Of a stretch of 64,000 nt of DNA, positions 33,827-42,761 are shown in pieces. The translations under genes were made by a program, and so were the position numbers. The notes under the pieces are model-generated. The model ran no database searches and had not been told where the DNA came from. It saw only the letters and a list, made by a program, of their open reading frames with translations. This DNA is from Clostridium estertheticum (GTDB lineage: Bacteria; Bacillota; Clostridia; Clostridiales; Clostridiaceae): positions 2,191,001 through 2,255,000 of the forward strand of contig NZ_JAAMNH020000001.1 in the NCBI RefSeq assembly GCF_011065935.2, in the 5' to 3' direction. Positions within the stretch are counted from its first letter, which is position 1, and every line of letters begins with the position of its first letter.

Positions 33827-34828
33827 ATGCTTAAAGGACATCAATCATGGATTTTCAATTCTAAACCTACAATACTAGCTTCTGCAGCAGTTGGTGGTCC
33901 TTTTGAAGCTAATGGTGCGTTAGCTGAAGACTTTGATATACTTCACGAGGATTTATGGCTTGGACAGGATAGCTATGAAAAGGCGGAAAAGGTTCTTCTC
34001 GAGCATGCTTGCGCGCGAGCAATAAAAAAATCAAGTATAAAAAAAGAAGATATCAATTTTTTTATAAGTGGAGACTTGATGGATCAGATTATTTCTAGTA
34101 GTTTTACTGCGCGAACTTTGGGGATACCTTTTTTAGGAATCTTTGGTGCTTGTTCGAGCTCCATGGAAAGTTTAGCCCTAGCAGCTCAATTAATAGAAAG
34201 TAAGTCAGCCAAATATGTTATAGCATCTGCAAGTAGCCATAATGCTGCTGCAGAAAAACAATTTAGATATCCTACAGAGTACGGTGGACAAAAACCTCCT
34301 ACTGCTCAATGGACAGTAACGGGAGCTGGAGCAGTGGTACTTGGCGAAGAAGGAGTCGGTCCTAAAATCACTTCTGCAACCATAGGAAGAGTAATAGATA
34401 TGGGAATTTCAGATCCATTTAATATGGGTGCTGCTATGGCCCCAGCGGCTGTAGATACCATTGAAGCACATTTTAGAGATTTAAATATTGATGCCTCATA
34501 TTATGACCTTATTGCTACTGGCGACTTAGGCAAGGTAGGGCATGAACTTGCTATTAGTTTATTAAAAACCCATGGTATAGAAATGCCACCAGATATATTT
34601 ACAGACTGTGGACTTTTAATATATAAAAAGGATCAACCAGTTTTTTCTGGCGGTAGTGGCTGTGGCTGTTCTGCTACTGTAACTTATGGACATTTTCTTA
34701 ACCGTATGCGGAAAGGAGAATTAAAGAGAATATTAATTGTTGCAACAGGCGCTTTAATGTCCCCAATATCTTATCAACAAAAGGAAAGCATACCTTGTAT
34801 TGCTCATGCAGTTTCAATAGAAATGTAA
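33827..34828 (+). CDS. spoVAD: Stage V sporulation protein AD
   Basis: 333 residues with the thiolase-like fold of SpoVAD: LEHACARAIKKSSIKKEDI, a Cys in FGACSSSMESLALA, ASASSHNAAAEKQFRYP and GGSGCGCSATVTYG near the end. SpoVAD binds dipicolinic acid on the membrane surface. Start ATG immediately follows the spoVAC stop; the ribosome site (GGGAGGG) is inside spoVAC. Confidence 0.95.
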   Translation: MLKGHQSWIFNSKPTILASAAVGGPFEANGALAEDFDILHEDLWLGQDSYEKAEKVLLEHACARAIKKSSIKKEDINFFISGDLMDQIISSSFTARTLGIPFLGIFGACSSSMESLALAAQLIESKSAKYVIASASSHNAAAEKQFRYPTEYGGQKPPTAQWTVTGAGAVVLGEEGVGPKITSATIGRVIDMGISDPFNMGAAMAPAAVDTIEAHFRDLNIDASYYDLIATGDLGKVGHELAISLLKTHGIEMPPDIFTDCGLLIYKKDQPVFSGGSGCGCSATVTYGHFLNRMRKGELKRILIVATGALMSPISYQQKESIPCIAHAVSIEM

Positions 34829-34846
34829 AAAAGAGGTGTGAGTCTA

Positions 34847-35200
34847 ATGGAAAAGTTTATTTATGCATTTATAATAGGTGGTCTAATTTGTGTTGTTGGG
34901 CAACTTATAATGGATATTTTAAAGATTACCCCTGCACATACTACCTGCACATTAGTTGTAATTGGAGTAATTTTAGGAGGATTAGGTTTATATGACCCTT
35001 TGGTAAAATTTGCAGGTGCAGGTGCATTTGTGCCTATAAGTAGCTTTGGTAATACTCTTGTAACAGGTGCCTTAATTGATGCTGAAAAAACAGGATTTAT
35101 AGGCATATTTACTGGTATGTTTAAAACCGTAAGTTCTGGGATTTCTGCAGCAATAGTATTTGGGTTTATTGCAGCTATAATATTTAAACCTAAAGGCTAA
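34847..35200 (+). CDS. spoVAE: Stage V sporulation protein AE (SpoVAEb type)
   Basis: 117 residues from ATG 34847; AGAGGTG lies upstream and overlaps an alternative GTG at 34838. Three to four membrane helices, with GLGLYDPLVKFAGAGAFVPI and SFGNTLVTGALIDAEKTG, paralogous in layout to SpoVAC. Part of the inner-membrane dipicolinate channel. Fifth gene of the operon. Confidence 0.93.
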   Translation: MEKFIYAFIIGGLICVVGQLIMDILKITPAHTTCTLVVIGVILGGLGLYDPLVKFAGAGAFVPISSFGNTLVTGALIDAEKTGFIGIFTGMFKTVSSGISAAIVFGFIAAIIFKPKG

Positions 35201-35225
35201 ATATATTTGAAGGGAGGTGAAAAAA

Positions 35226-35426
35226 ATGACTGTAGGAACTCAAATGCAACAAGCAATTGCTGGAATGCAAAGTGCTTCTGCTACAATGAAGACATTTTCT
35301 CTAGAAACAGATGATCAACAAGCGAAAAATGATTTTAAACAAATCGGAGAGCAACTTGATTCTGCACTGGAGGTTTTAAAAGGAAGACAGGAATATATTA
35401 AGAAACAAGAACCTCAATATAATTAG
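35226..35426 (+). CDS. DUF1657 protein
   Basis: 66 residues from ATG 35226, after GGGAGGTGA; an in-frame GTG lies inside that site. Helical with SLETDDQQAKNDF and the family end KKQEPQYN. Second DUF1657 copy, closing the operon before its terminator. In spoVA2mob elements a DUF1657 gene likewise follows spoVAE. Confidence 0.88.
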   Translation: MTVGTQMQQAIAGMQSASATMKTFSLETDDQQAKNDFKQIGEQLDSALEVLKGRQEYIKKQEPQYN

Positions 35427-35466
35427 ATTTAAATGACTAATGAAATATGTAGATAAAATTATATTA

Positions 35467-35496
35467 TTAAAAGGCATGGGTACTCCCTGCCTTTTA
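35467..35496 (+). terminator. Rho-independent terminator of the spoVA operon
   Basis: AAAAGGCATGGG pairs with CCCTGCCTTTT, 40 nt after the last DUF1657 gene. Confidence 0.85.
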
Positions 35497-35679
35497 TTTA
35501 TTATGAAGATAATAGTTTTTTAATTCTGAACTACACCATTCATAAATATTTAATAAAAGATGAGGATAGCAAAATGAAAAAAGTAGCAAACTGTATATAT
35601 AACACATCATTGTGATAGTTTATTTTAGAAGAAATAATTACAGTATATGAAGCTGTAATTTAATAAAAGGAGGCGTGAA

Positions 35680-35868
35680 ATGTCCAGTAAAATAATATTT
35701 GAAAATATAATAATGTTTCTTTTACCATTTCTGGAGGTAATATTTTTAGCGTCTGTGATAATAGGAATAAGAATGGATAAGAAGGTATTAAAGATTATTT
35801 CTTTTGTAGTTATTACATTTATGTACCTTAGTATATGCATTTTGTTCTGGGTAAATAAAACTGTTTAG
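35680..35868 (+). CDS. Small two-helix membrane protein
   Basis: 62 residues with two hydrophobic helices (about 8-28 and 36-57) joined by a basic IRMDKK turn. AGGAGGCGTGAA before the ATG is a strong ribosome site, which makes this a likely real gene. No family recognised. It lies between the spoVA operon and the DNA glycosylase; an AATTACAG/CTGTAATT hairpin sits just upstream. Confidence 0.6.
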   Translation: MSSKIIFENIIMFLLPFLEVIFLASVIIGIRMDKKVLKIISFVVITFMYLSICILFWVNKTV

Positions 35869-35976
35869 CAGTCTCAAACGTACTTTATTGAACGGATTTA
35901 ATATTTACATTAAGGTCAAGGTTTCACCTGAAACTAAAAGTATAATATGATAGAATATATTTATGAGGAGTGATTT

Positions 35977-36591
35977 GTGGTGAAACTTACCAGAGAATTT
36001 TATGCTAAAGAAACTTTACAGGTTGCTAAGGAACTTTTAGGGAAAGTAATTGTACATGAAGTTAATGGAGTAAAGTTAAGAGGAAAGATAGTTGAAACAG
36101 AAGCATATATTGGTTCAATAGATAAGGCTTCTCATGCTTACGGGGGAAAAAAAACACCTAGATTAGAAGCGTTATATGGTAAACCAGGAATTGCATATGT
36201 ATATTTTATTTATGGCATGTATCATTGCTTCAATGTAATAACAAAAGAAGAAGGCTCTCCAGAAGGAGTCTTAATTAGAGCAATTGAACCAATAGAAGGA
36301 TTAGAAGAAATGTCAAAGTTTAGATTTAATAAAGCCTATAATGAATTAACAAAAGCACAATTTAAAAACTTGTCCTCAGGTCCATCTAAACTGTGCATTG
36401 CAATGAATATAAATAAAGAAAATAACAAACAAGATTTATGTGAAAGTAACCTATATATAGAAGAATCAACGGATAAAGAAAAAATTAAGATTATAGAAGC
36501 TAAAAGAATTGGAATTGATTATGCAGAAGAAGCAAAGGACTTTAAATGGCGATTTTATATTAAAAGTAATATTTGGGTATCTGTAAAATAA
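35977..36591 (+). CDS. 3-methyladenine DNA glycosylase (AAG/MPG type)
   Basis: 204 residues, normal length. Family marks: LAKELLGK-like AKELLGKVIVHE, the catalytic Glu in IVETEAYIG, SHAYGGKKTPR, YVYFIYGMYHCFNV, EGVLIRAIEP and SGPSKLCIAM. It flips out and excises alkylated or deaminated purines to start base-excision repair. GTG start after GAGGAGTG. Single gene. Confidence 0.93.
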   Translation: MVKLTREFYAKETLQVAKELLGKVIVHEVNGVKLRGKIVETEAYIGSIDKASHAYGGKKTPRLEALYGKPGIAYVYFIYGMYHCFNVITKEEGSPEGVLIRAIEPIEGLEEMSKFRFNKAYNELTKAQFKNLSSGPSKLCIAMNINKENNKQDLCESNLYIEESTDKEKIKIIEAKRIGIDYAEEAKDFKWRFYIKSNIWVSVK

Positions 36592-36646
36592 ACAATATTA
36601 ATAGGCGGTAATAGACAAATAGACGTAATGGAGGATATATTAAGTA

Positions 36647-37240
36647 TTAACCAATCAAACCAGAAATGGACACGGCACAATAAACTAATAATAACCCCAT
36701 GACTATATTAAATTGTTTATTATATTTGGTTAAAAAATTCTGAAATAGTGCACCAAATAATGCCCAACAAAGAGTAGATACAAATCCTATAAATGCCAGT
36801 AAGAGTGAAAAAAGTATTAATGTAAAGCCTGATTTGTAATATGGAGTTATAAATGTGGATATGACAGTAATACCGTATAAGATTACTTTTGGATTAACGA
36901 ACTGCATAGTTAGTCCTGCTATGTAAGTATTTGTTTCTTTATTAGTTAGTTCTGTTGTTTTCTTTGTACCAAATGTAACTTTATAAGCAAGATATAGCAT
37001 ATAAGCTGCACCAAATATACCTACATAGTGTTCGATTTTAGGCATCAGATCAAAAAGAAATAAATTAAAATAACTACAAGCAATCATGAGTATAATAAAT
37101 CCAGTTAAAATACCCAAATTAAAACGAAAAGAATTCTTAAAACCATACCTTTTTGCATTCACCATTGATAATATATTGTTGGGACCAGGTGTAAAGGTGG
37201 CAACAAACACATAAGATAAAAAAGGAATTAGATTATTCAT
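36647..37240 (-). CDS. LysE family transporter
   Basis: 197 residues, about six membrane helices. N-terminal FVATFTPGPNNILSM and GFKNSFRFNLGILTGF are LysE/RhtB marks; MQFVNPKVILYGITV follows in the second half. It probably exports an amino acid, possibly cysteine-type compounds as in EamB, but the substrate cannot be read from sequence. AGGAGG precedes the ATG. Single gene. Confidence 0.9.
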   Translation of the reverse strand: MNNLIPFLSYVFVATFTPGPNNILSMVNAKRYGFKNSFRFNLGILTGFIILMIACSYFNLFLFDLMPKIEHYVGIFGAAYMLYLAYKVTFGTKKTTELTNKETNTYIAGLTMQFVNPKVILYGITVISTFITPYYKSGFTLILFSLLLAFIGFVSTLCWALFGALFQNFLTKYNKQFNIVMGLLLVYCAVSISGLIG

Positions 37241-37857
37241 AATGGCTTACCTCCTTTAAAAATTTCTTTTACTGACCGCATGGATTCTCATCAATCTGAT
37301 ATAATTATTATTGTTAATAAACAATATGTTATAATTTCTACCAAGCATATAGAAATTATAGCATATAATGGATATCCACAGCACTAATACTTAATAAAGT
37401 TAATTCTTAGTCCAAAGAAAATCAGTTGTAATATAAAACAAGGAGATATAATAATGAAGTTAAAAAGAACTGGCTAATAAAAACGTAGTTACTGAGCATA
37501 TTAGAATTGATGAGATTACGGGGAAAAAATTTATTTTTTTAGTGATCCAAACGATTTACCTATAGAGTTATATAAAAAATAGAATTGAACGTTAAAATTA
37601 TAACAAGTAATAGAGCATGTGGTGGAAATAAGAATTTAAGGTGCAGGTTATATCTCCAATACAGATTTAATTTGATTAAGTACCAAAATAATTTTTGAGC
37701 ATTTCCGGATTATTATAAAAGGCTAAATAAAATGGAAAAAGAGGCAGAAGAATATTGGGGTGATTAAATTTATAACCTTTTATGGAATAAAAATTAATAA
37801 TAGAGTTTTAAGTTAAAAGAGGTTCATTGATTAATAAAAATAAAGGAGGCAAACACA
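37241..37857. other. Intergenic region with gene remnants
   Basis: 617 bases with no intact gene. It holds the VOC remnant at 37454-37582. At about 37704-37766 a plus-strand stretch reads FPDYYKRLNKMEKEAEEYWGD and a stop: the C-terminal tail of another lost gene of unknown family. The HIT gene promoter must lie near its right end. Confidence 0.5.
37454..37582 (+). pseudogene. VOC (glyoxalase/bleomycin-resistance) family remnant
   Basis: AAGGAG and ATG 37454 open MKLKRTG, a normal start for a VOC protein, then a stop. Shortly after, one frame reads TEHIRIDEITGKKFIF and the next reads FFSDPNDLPIELYKK and stop, the typical VOC C terminus with its metal Glu. So the middle of the gene is deleted and the end is frameshifted. 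Confidence 0.65.
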
Positions 37858-38235
37858 ATGTCAGAATGTATATTTTGTGACTACAACCAATCAGAAGTAA
37901 TAGTAGAGAATAAATTGACATTTGCAATATTAGATCATTTCCCAGTAAATAATGGTCATTGTTTAATTATACCTAAGAGGCATTTTGCTGATTTTTTTGA
38001 GGCAACTGAAGAAGAGGTTAAAGCTATATATAGCTTAATGCACGAGGTAAAAGAAATGTTTGATATTCAATATGAACCCGCGGGATATAATATAGGAATA
38101 AATGTAGGAACTTATGCTGGACAAACTATAAACCATTTGCATGTGCACCTGATTCCTAGATATATAGGTGATGTGGAAGACGCAAGGGGTGGAGTGAGGA
38201 ATTTAAAAGAGGCAATGGTTGAGTATGATGGATAG
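37858..38235 (+). CDS. HIT family protein
   Basis: 125 residues. The C-terminal histidine triad HLHVHLIPRY and the GYNIGINVGTYAGQTI strand before it are diagnostic. The N-terminal CIFCDYN is a half zinc knuckle common in this group. Probably a nucleotide hydrolase (Hint/Fhit-like). AAAGGAGG precedes the ATG. Single gene. Confidence 0.93.
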   Translation: MSECIFCDYNQSEVIVENKLTFAILDHFPVNNGHCLIIPKRHFADFFEATEEEVKAIYSLMHEVKEMFDIQYEPAGYNIGINVGTYAGQTINHLHVHLIPRYIGDVEDARGGVRNLKEAMVEYDG

Positions 38236-38615
38236 GTATATGATTTATTTTTTAGAGGCTGCTATATATGCAACATTGTAGAATATCTTAATTACTAAAG
38301 ATTATGAGCATAATTAAAATGTAAATATATTATTAATCGTAGAAACTGAAGAAGGAAACATAATAGGGTTTGTTTACTGGTTGAGGTGGTGTAGAGTCAC
38401 TTTGACTAGTTTTTTTTGCTTTAATTAAGATATTATATTTACTTTGTCGAAAAAAAAGTTATTTTGTAAATGAGTTTGTTAATAAAAATACAAATAAATA
38501 TTGAAATATACCATAAATACAGTTAAAATTATAAATTGGTACAATATTGTAAACAATCCAAATTTCTATACTGGATTCGAAGAATATATTATGAAAAAAG
38601 AAGGGAAGCGGTAAA
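38236..38615. other. Intergenic region with possible GNAT remnant and Spo0A box
   Basis: At about 38326-38388 the plus strand reads IVETEEGNIIGFVYW, which resembles strands of a GNAT acetyltransferase, but stops flank it. A perfect Spo0A-type box lies at 38443-38454. No intact gene. Confidence 0.4.
38443..38454 (+). promoter_or_regulatory. Candidate Spo0A box
   Basis: TTTGTCGAAAAA contains the 0A-box core TGTCGAA. It lies about 165 nt upstream of the chemoreceptor gene, so Spo0A could control that gene as cells enter sporulation. Confidence 0.4.
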
Positions 38616-40334
38616 ATGAATTTTTTTGTAAATTTAAGTGTAAAGAAAAAACTTATATCAGTTTTTTCAGTAGTGTGTATTTTTATACTCTTAATAGGAG
38701 CAGAGGGTATGTTAAGTTCAGCGAAGATAAATGAGGGTTCTAAAGAGATATATAGTAATTATTTAACATCTATTAAGGATTTAGAAGAAATGAAAGGAAA
38801 TCTAAATGGAACTAACGCAGAGATGCTTAAAATTATTTTTGAAAAAGATAGATCAAAATTAGATGCGCAAATAAAGAATATAATTGATTTAGCTAATAAA
38901 GATATAAAATATGAAAAGGAATATGGCAGTCTAGATACTACATCCAAAGAAGAGGATAAAATTTATGCTGATTTCAATATTGACTTTGTAAAATATAAAG
39001 AAGGAAGCACTAAAATCATTAAGCTTGTGAAATCTAATAACTATGAGGACGCAGTTGTGATTTTTAATTCGGAACTTGATCCAGTAAGAATCTCTATGTT
39101 AGAAAAATTAGAAAAATGTATTGTTATAGATAATCAATCAGCACAGCAGGCGAATTCAAATAACATAGCTCAATTTAACAAAACTAGAAATGCAATTTTA
39201 ATTTATACAGCCATAGCATTTTTCATTATAATTTTTATGGCTTACATACTAACTAAAAATATAATGTATCCATTAAATAAAATAAAAGACTTAGCAGGGC
39301 GATTTTCTCGTTATGATTTTTCTGGGACAATGACTATCAAAACAAAAGATGAATTTGGACAAACAGGCATTGCACTAAATATTGCGCAGGGAAATATTAA
39401 AGAACTAATAAGAGAAATCATGGACAATTCTTCTGATATGAGTGCATCTTCTGAAGAACTTTCAGCTACAGTTGAGGAAATAACATCTAAAATAGAAATT
39501 ATAGACCGTTCAACAGTGGAAATAAATAAAGCTGTTCAAGAAGCCAGTGCTACATCAGAGGAAATAACTGCATCCGTTGAAGAGGTTAACTCAAGTATGG
39601 AAGAACTATCTTCAAAGGCTATGGAAGGTAGCGGTAATGCTGCACAAATTAAAGAAAAAGCTAAACAAGTTAGGATAGAAGCTGAAAAGGCATTGGAAGA
39701 AAGTAATAGTATTTATGAAGAAAAAGAAAAAAGAATATTAAATGCTATAGAAGAGGGAAAAGTTGTAGATGAAATAAAGGTTATGGCGGATGGAATTGCA
39801 GCCATTGCAGCACAAACTAATTTACTTGCACTAAATGCGGCTATTGAAGCAGCAAGAGCAGGAGAGCAAGGAAGAGGATTTGCAGTGGTTGCAGATGAAG
39901 TAAGAAAGCTTGCAGAACAGTCCTCAGAAACAGTAAATACTATTCAAAGTACAATAGCAAAGGTTCAAGATGCATTTAAGAATTTATCTGGAAATAGCAA
40001 TGATATACTTAAATTCATTATAGAAAATATTAAACCTGTTTTAGAACAATACGCTGCATCAGGAAAACAATATGGTGAGGATGGGGAATTTGTAAGCTCC
40101 ATGTCAGAAGAAATTGCATCAATGTCTGAGGAGGTGGAAGCAACAGTAAATGAAGTTAGCTCTGCAGCTCAAATTTTGGCACAAAATTCACAACTTTCTG
40201 CAGAACATACAGGAGATATTCAAATTAGTATTGATGAAACTTCAAAAGCTATGGAGCAAGTAGCACAAACCTCACAAATTCAAGCAGAGCTTGCACAAAA
40301 GCTTAATGAATTAGTACAGAAGTTTATAATTTAA
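38616..40334 (+). CDS. Methyl-accepting chemotaxis protein
   Basis: 572 residues. Transmembrane helix at about 10-30, four-helix-bundle ligand domain (about 35-190), second helix (about 193-213), HAMP, and a long signalling coiled coil. Its tip carries IAAQTNLLALNAAIEAARAG followed by GEQGRGFAVVADEVRKLAE. Methylation-type Glu/Gln pairs flank the tip. It should sit at the pole and signal to CheA. Ligand unknown. GAAGGGAAGCGG precedes the ATG. Not in an operon. Confidence 0.95.
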   Translation: MNFFVNLSVKKKLISVFSVVCIFILLIGAEGMLSSAKINEGSKEIYSNYLTSIKDLEEMKGNLNGTNAEMLKIIFEKDRSKLDAQIKNIIDLANKDIKYEKEYGSLDTTSKEEDKIYADFNIDFVKYKEGSTKIIKLVKSNNYEDAVVIFNSELDPVRISMLEKLEKCIVIDNQSAQQANSNNIAQFNKTRNAILIYTAIAFFIIIFMAYILTKNIMYPLNKIKDLAGRFSRYDFSGTMTIKTKDEFGQTGIALNIAQGNIKELIREIMDNSSDMSASSEELSATVEEITSKIEIIDRSTVEINKAVQEASATSEEITASVEEVNSSMEELSSKAMEGSGNAAQIKEKAKQVRIEAEKALEESNSIYEEKEKRILNAIEEGKVVDEIKVMADGIAAIAAQTNLLALNAAIEAARAGEQGRGFAVVADEVRKLAEQSSETVNTIQSTIAKVQDAFKNLSGNSNDILKFIIENIKPVLEQYAASGKQYGEDGEFVSSMSEEIASMSEEVEATVNEVSSAAQILAQNSQLSAEHTGDIQISIDETSKAMEQVAQTSQIQAELAQKLNELVQKFII

Positions 40335-40356
40335 GGGGCGAAGGCCTCTTTTTTTT
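40334..40356 (+). terminator. Rho-independent terminator
   Basis: AGGGGC, GAAG loop, GCCTCT and a run of T, directly after the chemoreceptor stop codon. Confidence 0.8.
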
Positions 40357-40481
40357 TACTGCTTATCCGTTATACTTTTATTGCTAACTGGGTGTAACAC
40401 AAAAGAATAATTTTGATAAACATACAAATTTATACTATAATCAATATAAAAGATAAAAAGATAAATGGAAAGGAAAGAGTT

Positions 40482-41741
40482 ATGAGAAAACAACATCCAC
40501 TAATTCATACTTTAATGCATTTAAAGGGAAACCCTAGAGCTTGCGTTTACACTGAACCACTATGGGGCATTCCTTTTAATTTATTTGCTCCCTATGTTTC
40601 TATATATATGTACACTTTGGGACTTACAGATAGCCAAATTGGTTTTACAGCCAGTATAGGAATGTTTTTTCAAATTATTTTTTCACTTCTTGGAGGAGTA
40701 ATTACAGACAAGCTAGGAAGGAAGAGAACTACTTTTATTTTTGATATTTTATCCTGGAGCATTCCCTGTTTGATATGGGCTTTTTCTAGGAACTTCTCTC
40801 ATTTTGTGCTTGCGGCTATAATAAATAGCATTTCCCGTGTCACAATGAATTCATGGAATTGTCTATTAGTTGAGGATTGTGATAAAGAGCAAATTGTAAA
40901 TATATACACCTGGGTTTATATTTTAGGATTGGGTGCTGCATTCTTTGCACCAATATCAGGAATTTTTATAGGTAAATTTGAATTGGTACCAACGGTTAGA
41001 GTCCTTTATATAATTTCTTTTGTTATAATGACCTCTAAATTCTTAATACTTAATAAGTATTCTACAGAAACAGCCCAAGGGAAGATTAGAATGGAAGAAA
41101 CCAAACACACAAATATTACTACTTTACTTAGGGGATATTCTACAGTTTTTATTCAAATAATTAAAACCCCAGAAACCTTACTTACTTTAGGAATTATGCT
41201 TATTATGAGTATAATAGGGGTAGTTAATAATACCTTCTGGGCGATTATAGTAACTGAAAGAATTCATATACCAGCTAGTCTTATAGGGATATTTCCTTTT
41301 ATACGTGCCTCAGTTATGATTGTATTCTTCTTTACCTTAGTACATAAAATTGGAGCCTTAAGATTTAAGAAGCCTTTGATTATTGGGTTCTCCTTGTTCA
41401 TAATTAGTCAAATCCTCTTAATTATAACTCCAGATAGTGGATATTTCATACTAATAATAAGCATAATTTTAGAGGCCTGCAGTATATCCCTTATAAGCCC
41501 ACTTCTTGATTCTATGCAAGTACTTCTAGTAGATCCACAGGAAAGAGCTAGAATAATGGCTATATTGTATGTAATCGTCGTTGCGTTTACATCTCCCTTT
41601 GGATGGATTGCGGGAATTTTATCTGGCATAGATCGTAGGCTTCCCTTCCTTTTAAACATTTTTCTTTTGCTCATTGGAATTTTACTTACCTATTTCCAAT
41701 CTGTTATGTCAAGCCACAAATCCTCTATAAAGAATTTATAA
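40482..41741 (+). CDS. MFS transporter
   Basis: 419 residues from ATG 40482 (MRKQHPLIHTL), after AAAGGAAAGAG; the longer in-frame start at 40413 has no such site. Twelve predicted membrane helices. The MFS loop 2-3 motif appears as GGVITDKLGRKRTT, and an EDCDKEQIVNIY motif follows helix 4. Similar clostridial proteins are unassigned drug or metabolite exporters. Single gene. Confidence 0.9.
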   Translation: MRKQHPLIHTLMHLKGNPRACVYTEPLWGIPFNLFAPYVSIYMYTLGLTDSQIGFTASIGMFFQIIFSLLGGVITDKLGRKRTTFIFDILSWSIPCLIWAFSRNFSHFVLAAIINSISRVTMNSWNCLLVEDCDKEQIVNIYTWVYILGLGAAFFAPISGIFIGKFELVPTVRVLYIISFVIMTSKFLILNKYSTETAQGKIRMEETKHTNITTLLRGYSTVFIQIIKTPETLLTLGIMLIMSIIGVVNNTFWAIIVTERIHIPASLIGIFPFIRASVMIVFFFTLVHKIGALRFKKPLIIGFSLFIISQILLIITPDSGYFILIISIILEACSISLISPLLDSMQVLLVDPQERARIMAILYVIVVAFTSPFGWIAGILSGIDRRLPFLLNIFLLLIGILLTYFQSVMSSHKSSIKNL

Positions 41742-41756
41742 GAAAGGTTATGAAGT

Positions 41757-41800
41757 AAAAGAGGCTGGTGTATAGAAATGAACTTTCTATACACCAGCCT
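41757..41800 (-). terminator. Strong hairpin between convergent genes
   Basis: GAGGCTGGTGTATAGAAA pairs perfectly with its complement around a 5-nt loop. The T run (CTCTTTTA) is on the minus strand, so it mainly ends the NlpC/P60 gene. Confidence 0.8.
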
Positions 41801-41802
41801 AC

Positions 41803-42390
41803 TCATCTATGAATCAATCTTTTACCTATTACAAATTTATCTTTGTAATACCCGGTTAATTCAGATATCTTTATAACATCCCTTGCGTTAGGAGAATGTA
41901 TGAATTTGTGATTCCCAATATATATTCCAACATGGGATACTTCATAGGGACGGGCTGGGTTTGTCATAAAAAAGACTAAATCACCTTTTTCAAGATTATT
42001 TATTTTAACAGATACACCCTTATTTACCTGATCCATAGTTGTTCTAGGCAAATCTATACCAAAGTTTTTATAAATGTACTGCACAAACCCTGAACAATCG
42101 AATCCACCACTTATATATTTTCCAGTAGTGTCAAGTATCGCTGGTGTTGTCCCACCCCATAAGTACAACATCCCTAAAAACGTATTTGAATAGGATACTA
42201 AATCATTTCCACTTATTAATGCATCGTATTGTTGACCATTTGCAATATATTGGGGCTTGTTTAAGGTGGTTTCAAAATTCGAGAAAACAGCAAAAATCAT
42301 ATATATAAGTGCTGCAATTACAAGAATAAAGGGTATCAACCAAAGCGCTATTGGATTTCTTTTCTTAAACGATGTCCTCGTAATTTCCAC
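41803..42390 (-). CDS. Membrane-anchored NlpC/P60 peptidoglycan hydrolase
   Basis: 195 residues. An N-terminal transmembrane anchor (about 15-38) precedes an NlpC/P60 domain with all three catalytic positions: Cys in GGFDCSGFVQYIYK, His in VSHVGIYIG, and a third polar His in HKFIHSPNA. It should cut gamma-D-Glu-diamino acid bonds in peptidoglycan from the outer face of the membrane. GGGGGTGG lies just before the start. Single gene. Confidence 0.92.
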   Translation of the reverse strand: MEITRTSFKKRNPIALWLIPFILVIAALIYMIFAVFSNFETTLNKPQYIANGQQYDALISGNDLVSYSNTFLGMLYLWGGTTPAILDTTGKYISGGFDCSGFVQYIYKNFGIDLPRTTMDQVNKGVSVKINNLEKGDLVFFMTNPARPYEVSHVGIYIGNHKFIHSPNARDVIKISELTGYYKDKFVIGKRLIHR

Positions 42391-42761
42391 CCCCTTTGGT
42401 GATTTAAAATACCTTATATTAAACTACTGTAAATACTCAAATAATATTCTAAAATATAGAAAAAATCATTAATAAAAGCAATAACTAAGGCTAGATAAAA
42501 AGGTGGCTTTTAATTTATTGAGGTTTTAAAATTTAAATTAGCTGGATTTGTATAAACAAACCTAGCTATATTTTTTTGTATACATAACATCTACCAGCTT
42601 TTTCATCCATTCTATTTATAGTTATGACAACAATAATATTAATAATGACAATTATTATTATAAAAATGACAAATATAATTCTCCTTCCATATTGCTGGCT
42701 TTAAAAATATCGAAAGTATTGAAAGTTAGTGTTGAAGAAATATTTTATTTAGAGGGGGTAA
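42391..42761. other. Intergenic region
   Basis: Contains the terminator-like hairpin at 42538-42577 and, on the minus strand at about 42566-42679, an open frame reading IFVIFIIIIIVIINIIVV then RMDEKAGRCYVYKKI and stop. It lacks a usual start codon, though AAGGAG lies in the right place. It may be a small membrane protein with a rare start or a frameshifted remnant. Confidence 0.35.
42538..42577 (+). terminator. Terminator-like hairpin
   Basis: AGCTGGATTTGT and ACAAACCTAGCT pair with few mismatches, then TATATTTTTTT. No plus-strand gene lies shortly before it, so it may be left from a lost gene. Confidence 0.5.
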
